From Xenoacremonium recifei (taxonomy: Eukaryota; Ascomycota; Sordariomycetes; Hypocreales; Nectriaceae): a DNA stretch of 64,000 bases. Under the pieces are notes generated by a model, which saw only the letters and a list, made by a program, of their open reading frames with translations, made no database searches and was not told where the DNA came from. The translations under genes and the position numbers were made by a program. The first letter of the stretch is position 1; each line of letters opens with the position of its first letter. Location: contig WOFQ01000064.1 of assembly GCA_012184525.1 (NCBI GenBank), positions 62,001 through 126,000 of the forward strand, written 5' to 3'. Positions 22,061 to 32,109 of the stretch are shown piece by piece.

Positions 22061-24083
22061 TCTTTTGGGCAGGAATATTGACCCTTGCGGTGTTGATTGC
22101 GAGAGAAATGTCTGGCTATATCGGGTTTAGTTGCTGTGCGTGTCACGAATAGTGTTGTGCGTGTTACGGTACTCAACAATCAGGTCATAGCTTAGAATGC
22201 TGCGTCTATCCGTTGCGAGAAGAATGAACTCAGAACACCAGTTGATCTGAATACCGGGCAGCCCATTTCCCTGTTCCCTCGAATACTAAGTACCCATAAG
22301 TTAGCTGAGTCAGTTAAACGTATCCTACGCGCTCTACGACTCTCGGAGCACGGCAGTCTTCTCACCCTCCATCTTAGACTCCGGGCGGCGATTACGAAGA
22401 TTAATTAGGACGCATATGCAGCGGTAATATGGTGTCGTAAAGCAGCAACATGGGCGCGCAAAATGGTTTTGGTGATGATTAATTAATGCGTATTACTTCA
22501 AATCACATTAATCGAGAATTCTCTCCGTATGTGTTAGCCAGTACCTCACGTACAAGTATACCCAGGTCGACTAACTCACTGCCTCTGGTTCGTTCGCTGT
22601 CCCAGAACCCCGCCATATCAATCAATGCCCACAAGCCGGTGGCTTCAGCTAAATCGGACCACTCCACAACTGTCCCTTGCAGGCTTGCCTCTCCTGGTGA
22701 TGGTCTCCTTTTCCACGCGCCGGCCGTCATTTCAAACGGTGGCTGGCTCCACCAACCAGGGCGAGGCATGACGGGCGATATCACTTGCTCACTTGCCTTG
22801 TCTGGCGGCTAGATCTGTGTACGTAAGTGCGGACAGGATGCCTTGAGTTATGTGCTCTCTTCCTGTTCTTACACACCTGCCGTCCCTGGCTTATGAGGTT
22901 GAACGACATGGCACGCTAATAAGCTTCATCTGGCTTCGGCAGCATCCGAGGCTGACCCCCAACGACAATAATGCTACCGCCTCGAGGGTGGCTGCGCCGC
23001 CACGTTGATTTCACGTGTTGATGGCAGTGCCATGAAGTTTGTCTCCCTCTGTATTGATCATTTCACTATGATGCACAGGCGAATCAATTCACATACCTGT
23101 TCTTTACTGGCGATGCGAACGGGCTCTAGGTGTACGCGCGTTTGTAAGGCGTGATATAACTTCAATTATCTTTTGAGATCTTATGAATGAAATCGGGTCC
23201 AACACTTTACCTACTTTATGGTCAACTTGAACCCATTTTCCTACATCGTGGCCCAACTTTGAAGTACATGTTGTCACGTTCTCAAAGATTGCCATTTTTC
23301 TGATCAAGATCCTCAACCTTTAGACTTAAATTTAGTAAATTGACTTGAAATAATGTCATAGACATAGAAAGATATAATTAATCTATACCAACAACACAAG
23401 CGAAAGAAATGTGAGACTGTGAACGTGCTCGCAAACCGTGTAGGGTAGCACGTGCAGCGAATCACCCGCTTACATAACCCAGCCAGCTGTGCTCCGGAGC
23501 TCTCCGCGCTAAGCCCCAGCGGGCAAGGCCTCGCCTCTCAGCGCTCTTGGGGCCACCTCTAGAAAATTATCTCCAGCCAGCCAGCAGCCTTGCTCGACAG
23601 CTTGCGAAAACCCACCCCCGAGATTTGACGACTCCCTCTCTCCATCTTCTTCATCTTCCTTTTGATACCCGCCCCATCGCCATTCTCCCAGGCCGAGCTC
23701 TCCTCCTTCTCTCGACCTCGATCGATCCTTCTCGCGCCCGCCTTCGACGATAATCGCAACTCCTCGCCCTGGCTAGAGCGCATTCAGTGACTGCTTGTTG
23801 ATAGAATGGCTGCTGTGAGTGCCTTGCCTTCAATCTGAGATCGCCCCTTCCGCCCTCCCCCCCCATCACGAGCCATGCTCGCCTTCATGGCAGCCTCCGC
23901 CGGAGCTGGCAGCTGCTTGAAGATTGCCTCTTCCACCACGAGTTGGGATTCTCATCCTCTCCCTTCCATCTCCTTCATCGTCTCCCGCATGCTCCTTATT
24001 TCTGCTCCATCGCCACCATCTCTTCCCCATCGTCGCATGCTGTCCGGCTCTTGGTCCACGCTCCCTCCATCTGGCCCTTCAAC

Positions 24084-26258
24084 ATGGCGAAGACAGAGCA
24101 GATCTACTACCAAACTCCCCGCCAACGCCCCCTGCTTCGCAAGCCTTCATTGAACAAGACTAATGGAGTAACCCTACAGCCGCGACCATACAATAACCCT
24201 GGCTACCTCCAAAACGGTGCTGGTGGCCTCCCTCCGCCTGGTGCCGCACCCCTCCTGCCCAACCAAGGTCGAGTTATCCAGACTGGTCCCATCCGAGTTC
24301 TCTGTATTGCAGATGTTAGAGGTAAGACGTCGTGGCGGCAGGGCTGGGAAGCATTGTACTGACCCGCGTCAGGAAACCTGAGATCCCTCAACGAACTTGC
24401 GAAACAGGCTCGGGCCGACCACATCATCCACACTGGTGACTTCGGTTTCTACGACGACACATCGCTGGAGCGAATCGCCGAGAAGACGTTGAAGCATGTC
24501 GCCCAATATTCTCCCTTGATCCCCGAGACCGTCAAGAAGGCCATCCTACAAACCGGCAACGGACCCGTCAAGACGCGATTCCCCGCTAGCGACCTGCCCC
24601 TCTCGGAGCTCCCTCTTCTCCTGTCCGGAGAGCTCAAGCTTGATGTCCCCGTCTACACTGTCTGGGGTGCTTGCGAAGATGTTAGAGTTCTCGAGAAGTT
24701 CCGGTCCTCGGAATACAAGGTACACAACCTCCACATTATCGATGAGGCTCGATCAATGCTTCTCGAGATCGGTGGTGTGAAGCTGCGGCTGCTGGGTCTT
24801 GGTGGTGCTGTGGTCATGCACAAGCTCTTCGACAACGGTGAGGGTCGCACCACTATTGCAGGAGGACAGGGCACCATGTGGACGACGCTGTTGCAGATGG
24901 GCGAGTTGGTTGACACGGCGCATCGAGTGTACGATCCCACCGAGACGCGCATCTTCATCACCCATGCATCACCTGCGCGAGAGGGCATTCTGAACCAGCT
25001 TTCAGTTACCCTTAAGGCGGACTTTTCTATCTCAGCCGGTCTTCACTTCCGATATGGCAGTTCTTACAACGAGTTCAGCGTCAACCCCACGCTGGACCAT
25101 TATCGTGGCAAGCTTGCCGCATCCAAGGCGTCCTTCAACGACGTGTGGGAGACGGTCAAGGGCGAGGTTGAGCCTGCCATTGCGCAGAACGAAGCTCAAC
25201 AGAACCTTCTTAAGAACGCCCTGCAGATCGTTGAGAAGATGCCCAGCACTGCTGCTGGCGGAAACCCCTTTGGCGGTCCCGTCGGAGCTCAGGCAACCGC
25301 CCTGGGTCAGATCGATGAGAGTGCCTTTAAGAACATGTGGAACTTCAACCTGGCGGATGCTGCATTTGGATACCTCGTCCTGGAGATACAGGATGGCAGA
25401 ATCGGTACCGAGATGCGGGCGCAGGGCTTCAACTTCTCTCACCGTGGTGCTAAGCAGCAGCCCGGCATGCCTTCTGCTACAGCCCCTACAGCCGTGGCTC
25501 CTCTGCCTTCTCCGGCGCCCCCTTCGACACAGTCTAGTGCGCCTCCTCCTGCAAGCCGACAGCCCTCGGCTGCTCACCCACCCAAGCCGGCTGTGTCGAC
25601 GCCCTTGTCCGGCCCTCCTAAGCCAGCCACCCCTCAGCCTGCTCAAGCGCCCCCGTCGGCGTCCAAGGAGACCGCGGAAAAGCCGTCTGCCCCTGGAACA
25701 AACGGTTCTGCTGGCAACGGCCCCGAACCGGCCTCATCTCCCGCCCCCAAGACGCCTGCTTCCGAAATAATTGGTCTTTTCATCATGAACGTTAGCACCG
25801 AAGAGCAATGCCGAGACCTCTTTGACAACGAAGACAAGGGCAAGATTGTGAAGATCGAGAAATGGGGCAACTCGAACAAGGTTGTTCAGTTCAAGACCAC
25901 CGAGGACCGTGACGCTGCCATGGCCCGGTTGCCCGACGACGTGAAGAGCCGTGCTCAAGAGGACCGTTCGAAACCCCTGGTCAAGATCTTCCAGCACCGC
26001 GAAGGGAAGTCCTACGGCAACCGCGGCGGTGCTGGCAACTGGGGCGCCAGCACTCGTGGAGGTGCGACCAGCGCGAGCGGATATCGAAGTGCTGGAGGTG
26101 CTAGCGACTCAGAGAGCAACCGACGTGGTGGTCGCGGAGGACGAGGCGGACGCGGCGGTGACCGTGGACGCGGTGGCCGTGGCCGAGGTGGTGGCCTCAA
26201 GGGTGAAGGCGGCGTCTCTTCACCCGCTGCCCAACCTTCTACGCCCAATGCCGACTAA
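24084..26258 (+). CDS. DUF2433-family metallophosphatase-like protein with RGG tail
   Basis: Two exons, 24084-24321 and 24373-26258, 707 aa. The N-terminal half has a calcineurin-like phosphoesterase layout: IRVLCIADVRGNLRSLNELA, then HIIHTGDFGFYDD, GACEDVR and FITHASPAREG. In the first motif the usual D-x-H is D-V-R, so one metal ligand seems altered. I recognise this as the fungal DUF2433 family, whose function is unknown to me. A Pro/Ala-rich linker (about 450-540) follows, then a segment IIGLFIMNVSTEEQCRDLF to VVQFKTTEDRDAAMARLP that looks like a degenerate RRM. The tail is RGG-rich (about 645-690), typical of RNA binding. Together these suggest an RNA-associated protein (inference). An alternative start at 23806 (ATGGCTGCT before a GTGAGT donor) could splice in and change only the first residues. 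Confidence 0.85.
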
Positions 26259-26731
26259 GCTCAGCTGAAGCTGTCGATGGGTGCTGATACGTATCAACGT
26301 ATCCCCTGACGAATGTGTGGCTATTGCTGCACCCCAAAATCCTAGCTTTTATGCTCGTATCTTATTTCTCGTTGCATGCGATCTTGCTCGGGGTGGGAGG
26401 GGGAAACAGGAGAACCGGACGGATAGGAGGGGTCGTTGGAGCTGCTTTTTCCCATGTATGTGTACCTAATGAGATCTCGAAGCCGTCGAGTTTCGACATC
26501 GAGGATTTGGTTTTTGAACCTTTTACCAGTATGGAGTTCAGTTGCGAAGAGACGAGAACCAAAAAAGAAGATCTTTCCCGGCGTTGTGGTCTTGTGTTTG
26601 ACATGTGTGAATGATGCTTCTGAGTGAAGTTGTGCACAAATCTAGATATGAGGAATTCGTGTCTATTTTGTCATCCGTGTAGCCCCCTTGATATATTACA
26701 GCTTATTACATATTGTACACTCCCATCAAAC
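26259..26731. other. 3' intergenic region between convergent genes
   Basis: Separates DUF2433 (+) and COQ5 (-) stop codons. It is AT-rich toward 26700 with no recognisable gene or repeat. Confidence 0.5.
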
Positions 26732-27715
26732 CTATAGAGGCTTCATGCCCCTGTGAATTGCGGCCACACCGCCAGTCAGATCCTCGTACCCCTTGCCCGC
26801 CACCACAAACCCGGCATCCACAATCATGTCTCGGAAGTCCTCCTGGCTGGGGAAGCGCTCGATACTCTCGACGAGGTATTGGTAGCTATCGCGATCACCT
26901 GCGACGAGCTGGCCGATAAGGGGGATGGCACCGAACGACCAGCGCTTGTATACGGCGTTGAACAGCGGGTACTTGTCGACCTTGGAGAACTCGAGACAGG
27001 CAAAGACGCCGCCGGGCTTGAGCACGCGGTTGGCCTCGCGAAGCGCGGCGGGGATGTTGGAGAAGTTGCGGATACCGAAGGACACGGTGTAGAGGTCAAG
27101 AGAGTTGGGGGCGATGGAGGAGGGGAGGACTTCGGCGTTGGCTTCGAGGAAGGAGAGCGAGGCTTGGTGGGCGGCGGGGAGGGCGAGCGAGCGCTGGCGG
27201 CCAACGGCGAGCATGTCGGGGTTGATGTCGCTGATAGTGACGTGCACGTTGGGGTTGGCGTTGTAGCGGTGCGCGTGCTGCAGCATGCGGAAGGCGATGT
27301 CGCCAGTGCCGCCGGCGACGTCGAGGATGTGTTGAGGCGTGCCGGGGGGGTTTGAGGCGCCGGGGTTGAGGGAGGAGACGAAGTGATCCCTAAGGAGCTG
27401 TCAGTGATGATGATGTCTAAGGGCATGAGGGAAGAGGGGGACGCACTTCCATAGACGGTGGATGCCAAGAGACATGAAGTCGTTCATCTTGTCGTACGAC
27501 TCGGCGACATTGCTGAAGACACCAGCTACACGCTCCTGCTTCTCGGCCTCGGTGACGGTCTCGTAGCCGAAGTGTGTCTCGCGATCGGATGTGGGCGTCG
27601 TCTTGCCAGCGTTACGGCAGACATTGGAGGTGCTGAAGGAACGAATGAAGTTGGATTGACATGGTAGTTGGCGCAATGAGCGTGTTGCGCTCCGGAGAGC
27701 TGTGCGGGAGGCCAT
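26732..27715 (-). CDS. COQ5: 2-methoxy-6-polyprenyl-1,4-benzoquinol methylase (COQ5)
   Basis: Two exons, 27715-27447 and 27389-26732, 308 aa. The intron runs from GTGCGT to CTCCTTAG. The start gives an Arg/Ser-rich mitochondrial presequence of about 35 residues ending FIRSFSTSN. The mature protein is a class I SAM methyltransferase of the UbiE/COQ5 family: signature 1 AESYDKMNDFMSLGIHRLWK, SAM motif ILDVAGGTGDIAFR, acidic loop TISDINPDML, and signature 2 RVLKPGGVFACLEFSK. It performs the C-methylation of ubiquinone synthesis on the matrix face of the inner membrane, within the CoQ synthome. It ends GVAAIHRGMKPL. Length is typical for fungal COQ5. Confidence 0.97.
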
Positions 27716-27899
27716 TGGGAGAGGATGATGGAAGGCCTGGAGTTGGAGATGTCGTACGAGGCTGAGGGTGAAGTTTTTGGGGGGAGGATAATATTGTGGG
27801 GCAAGCTCAGCCTTGTGGGTAGCCACTGTGGCTGGAGCAGTTGGACCAGATAGCAGTGAGAGCTCTGAACTCGGACACAGTATTAGTCTAACTGGGGGT

Positions 27900-28070
27900 T
27901 TAGGCGCTGGATCCGGAGCGGGAGCGGTTGGCGGCTCTTTGTGCCTGGCGGTGCGTGAGGAGGGTGTGCGCGAAGGTGTTGACGGTGCCTTTGAAGAACC
28001 AGATGAGGATGGCGAAGAGGGCGAGGAGGCCGACGATGAGTAGGGCAATGCTGGCTGCGGGGCTGACCAT
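27900..28070 (-). CDS. 56-aa single-pass membrane protein, conserved-looking
   Basis: An uninterrupted frame of 57 codons begins MVSPAASIALLIVGLLALFA and continues with ILIWFFKGTVNTF. It gives one hydrophobic helix (about residues 7-28) followed by a basic tail rich in Arg, His and Ser. The start has A at -3 and G at +4. It lies 184 bp upstream of COQ5 on the same strand. A clean membrane helix with a basic C-terminal flank is unlikely to arise by chance in such a short frame, but I do not recognise the family. Possible locations are the ER or the mitochondrial membrane. Confidence 0.55.
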   Translation of the reverse strand: MVSPAASIALLIVGLLALFAILIWFFKGTVNTFAHTLLTHRQAQRAANRSRSGSSA

Positions 28071-28911
28071 GCTGACTGATGGCGGGTAGGAAGAACGTGG
28101 TGATTATTTGGGTTTCGTTGGTGGTGATCTTGTTCGTGACTCTGGGTGTGGCTCGTGTAAGTTGGAGATGGCGGATGCAGGAAGACGAGGTGGTGATGTT
28201 GCGGAGAAAAGAGCAAGCTGAATTTAGGATTTTGTGTGAATAGACATGTTTTTCTATTGATCGCTCCATATTCACAAGGCTTGATATCGCTGTTGTGAGC
28301 AAACATTTGTTCGTGATGCAGTCACTTTCGGGCAGTGGAGAAGTGGAAACTGGGGATGGGAGCTCTCTAAGTAAATGCATTTCAGGCATAAGCTATTGGT
28401 CCAAAGTGAATTTGAAAAGGTAACCCAATAAAGATTCTGCTAGAAATAGTATAAAGAATCGTATTTGATCACCCTCTTAGATAGAAAATAGTTAAGAATA
28501 CTTGGCTTGAAGCTTTTCGAGAATTCATATCGCATGTTATCCTCTACCGAGTAATTGGCGTCGCTAATTTGGAGGTAAGAATGATTGCACAACTTGAATG
28601 AAAAATAAGAGACAACTCTAAGTGGCACAGAATCCCCGGACCCCAGACTTTTAGCTCCGGGCCCTTTGATTGGAAAGCTGCTGTAAGAATTGTCGGAGTC
28701 GAGAAGAGCATGCCGAGCCCGTCCAGCGCCGGCTTATCGCATCTCGGCTTAGCCGGTTTAAGTCGGCTCAACATGACGTCGCCCTCCCATTCGTGACCTC
28801 GAAACAATGCCGCTCGGTATTGTCTTCTAGGAGACTTTCTAACCGGGGGCTTTACAAGTAGAACTTCCTCAATTGCATTGTGTCTGGAGTGAGCATCGAG
28901 TCATCAGCATC
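28071..28911. other. divergent intergenic region, no further gene seen
   Basis: About 0.84 kb between the small membrane protein gene (-) and BCKDH E1 alpha (+). It is AT-rich in 28380-28640 and contains no recognisable ORF or RNA gene. Confidence 0.5.
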
Positions 28912-30329
28912 ATGAAGTCTACAGCGCTTCGCCACGTTCCTCTTCGGAGGGCTGCGCTGGTTGCGTCCCGGATACCGTCGCGAGCCCCGGCCATCTGGAG
29001 AGCGGCTAGCAGCCTGTCCCAACGGCCAGATTCCAGCTTCGTGTCGTTCCCTGGGGCCTTGAAGAGCGCCTTTACGCACTCGCTGAACTTCGAAAACCCG
29101 GAGACATACACGGCGCTGCCGACTTATCGAGTAGTCGACCAGCATGGCGTCGTGGTGGACCCGTCATTCACCCCGGACATCTCGGATGAGGAGGTCATCC
29201 GCCTTTACAAGGACATGGTCTTTATCTCGATCATGGACTTGATCATGTTTGACGCTCAGCGGCAAGGTCGGTTGAGCTTCTACATGGTGAGCGCAGGCGA
29301 AGAGGCTGTCAGCGTGGGCAGCTCGAGCGTGCTGGACAGAGAGGATGTCATGTTCTGCCAATATCGGGAGCAGGGCGTCTTCAAGGAGCGGGGTTGGACG
29401 ATCAAGGACTTCATGGCGCAATTGTTTGCAAACAAGAGCGATCCGGGGAGGGGGAGGAACATGCCGGTGCACTACGGTAGCAAAGAGCTGAATATTGTAA
29501 GCTTTCACCCCTTCGAAGTCAACACATATGCATCGGCTAACACGAACATCTACAGCATTCAATCTCATCACCACTGGCCACACAGCTTCCACAAGCCTCT
29601 GGAGCTGCCTATGCGCTGAAGATGCAGCGATTACAAGACCCCAACGTGAAGCCTCGAGTGGTGGCTGCGTTCTTCGGCGAGGGTGCAGCGAGCGAGGGAG
29701 ACTTTCACGCTGCGCTGAACATTGCTGCTACGAGGTCGTGTCCTGTCATATTCATCTGTCGAAATAACGGCTTTGCCATCTCGACACCTACGCTGGATCA
29801 ATACCGAGGAGACGGTATTGCAAGTCGTGGTCTCGGTTACGGAATCGACACTATTCGCATCGACGGTAACGACATCTGGGCAGTGCGAGAAGCCACCAAG
29901 AAGGCGCGTGAGATGGCTCTCCAGGACGGCGGAAAGCCGGTGCTGATCGAGGCCATGACATATCGAGTCTCACACCACAGCACATCTGACGACTCGTTCG
30001 CGTACCGTGCGCGGGTTGAGGTCGAGGACTGGAAGCGACGGGACAACCCGATCACGCGGTTGCGCAAGTGGATGGAGGCCAAGGGCATCTGGGATGAGGC
30101 CAAGGAGAAGGAGGCTCGGGACAGTCTGCGTAAGGAAATCCTCAGGGGCTTCAGCGAAGCAGAGAAGGAGAAGAAGCCGCCGATGCGGAGCATGTTCGAG
30201 GATGTATATGAGGAGATGACGGACGATCTGAAGGCGCAGATGACGGAGCTGAGGGGTATGCTGGACAAGTATCCCGACGAGTACGATGTATCCGAGTTCG
30301 AGGGCGGAAAAGAGAGCCTGAAGCCATAG
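28912..30329 (+). CDS. 2-oxoisovalerate dehydrogenase E1 alpha subunit (BCKDH)
   Basis: Two exons, 28912-29496 and 29556-30329, 452 aa. The intron has a GTAAGC donor, a GGCTAAC branch point and a TACAG acceptor. The N-terminus is an Arg/Ala/Ser-rich mitochondrial presequence of about 40 residues. The ThDP-binding motif is visible as FFGEGAASEGDFHAALNIA and ends VIFICRNNG. The phosphorylation-loop signature YRVSHHSTSDDSFAYR separates it from pyruvate dehydrogenase E1 alpha. The protein pairs with an E1 beta subunit in the matrix to decarboxylate the keto acids of Val, Leu and Ile. Length and domain order are normal. Its partner genes are not in the window. Confidence 0.95.
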
Positions 30330-32109
30330 AGCCGATATTCGCATAGAAGCTAGAAGCCTGAATGAAAAGAGCATCACGAGATGTAAAGGAACGACTCGAG
30401 GCGCACGTGTCAGTCCCGGGTATAGGTCGCAAGACGCCGTCTGTTGCAAGGTGTTTGCTGGCACAACCACACCAGACCGCCTGGAGATTGCAGGGCCGTC
30501 GTGTCCAGGCTGGACTCGAGGATCCATTCGTGGAGGTTTGCTGTCCAGGTTGCAGGGGCCGGGCCCAGCCCAGGCTGATGGATGGGTGATGATACCCTGG
30601 AATCTGGTGCGGACTGGGGGTTTATGACAATAAGCGGGCCTCCCCACAAAGCGGGCGGTCGATGGAGGGCCGCGATCCAATTGCACGCTGCGGATGCAGA
30701 ACCATGCCCAGAACCGCCTAGCGCGCTCGGGAGCCTTTTTTTATGCCCTGGAGCGCTGGACCCTTTGGGGCTCTAGCAGCGTGCTCTAGCAGCACACCCG
30801 GCGGTTAGGCGGACGGTACTCGCCTGGAGTAGCAGCCCCATCGATGGAAATGCATCGTAGCCTGGGAGCCTCCAGCGGCTGCAGCACAGTGCCACGTCCC
30901 AGTGCGACGCTGGGCAAGGCTACACTGCCTGGGGGCACCTCCCCCTCACCGTCGGCGGGGCGGCTTCCGCTGCGGCTCCCCTGTAACGCTGCCAGAGCAC
31001 CCATTCAGCACCGTGCTGCGGCCCGGCTGGACACTGGACGGCACACTGACCACCACCCACGTCAATCAACGTCAACGCACGCCTCCACCGCGGCGGCCAA
31101 CCTCATCAACCACCTCCCCATCTCCATTTCGCTCTCTCCCGTCTCGCCCACGGCAGCCTTCCCATCTTCCATCTGGACACTTCACCTCTGCGTTTGTCTC
31201 CAGGCATCGCCGCTGCTGCTGCTTATCCCTCCCGCCCGCAGTTCGTCATCTGCTGCTGCTGCCCCCCCCGCACCGCCAGAACAGAAGCCGCGACCGACCG
31301 CTGTGCCCGCGCCTGCCCGCTGCCCTCCTGATGGCGTAGTCTGGGCATGGCAGAACGAACATCGGCAGTCGATAACGAAGTGCGACTTCCCCCAGCCTCG
31401 AGAACCTCGTCTGCTCGTCCCGTTTCAGCCGCCGCCGCCATCTCCGGTTCTGGTTCTTTGAGGTAGGCCCGACCCAAACCAAATCAGCCCTGCCTGCCTT
31501 CCTGTTCCGCTGCCTTCTCCCGTCCCGACCTACCTTCATTCATTTCTTCTTCCTTTCTTCCTCCGCCCGTTGCTGCTGCTCGCATTTCTCATCCTCCATC
31601 TTCATATCCATCAGGCATTCCCACGGCTATCGCCTCCCCCTCTTCTGTTTGTTCAGCTTGCCGTCCATCTCCCGCCTTGTCTTCCCGCCGCCAAGTGTCT
31701 CTTCTGCTGCGACGCCGCCGCCGCCACTCCTGCTGCCTCTACCTGCTCTGCCCGGCCTGCGTATGCCATCTTCGACCGGCGAGACGACCGTTGGCTAGGC
31801 CAGGCTGGCTCTCTGATTCACGCAACGACAGCATCTCTCGCCTATCCGTCCGCCGATGTAATAGTCTGATGAATCGAGCCCTGTGTGCTCCTTGTACAAA
31901 CATCATTCACTGGCGGGATACCTTGTCTGGGGCACATGCACCAACATTTCTGTCTCCGTGTTGCCTTCTTCCCTGCACCCTCCCGAGCACACAACCAGCA
32001 GCATCCACCGACCGGGCCTGGTGGGCATCACAAGCCTGCCTCGCCGTCCCATCGCACCTTTTCACGTCTACACAGTCTTGCATCGCTTCTATAAGAATTC
32101 CAGTCACTC
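30330..32109. other. 1.8-kb leader/promoter region of the HECT ligase gene
   Basis: GC- and pyrimidine-rich sequence between the BCKDH E1 alpha stop and the UFD4 start. Open frames here are Pro/Ser/Ala/Arg-rich, overlap on both strands and match nothing. The C/T-rich character from 31080 on is typical of fungal promoters and long 5' leaders. Several short upstream ATGs exist. Confidence 0.5.

Larger units (their letters stand above)
20399..24083. other. 3.7-kb gene-poor divergent region with repeats and AT-rich sequence
   Basis: Lies between the Zds gene (-) and the DUF2433 gene (+). 20400-21150 is GC-rich, with short tandem repeats and an E-box (21090-21095). 21200-23400 is AT-richer, lacks credible genes and contains a TTAGGG-like degenerate tract near 22.0 kb. 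A stretch at 22278-22480 reads as protein-like sequence with one stop. 23400-24083 looks like the DUF2433 promoter and leader, with CACGTG at 23449-23454 and a possible upstream start exon at 23806-23814. Frames such as 20233-21141 are composition artefacts. Confidence 0.55.

Noticed and set aside
30844..31861. Overlapping Pro/Ser/Arg-rich frames before UFD4
   Set aside because: All three frames are open in pyrimidine-rich leader DNA, and none resembles a protein family.
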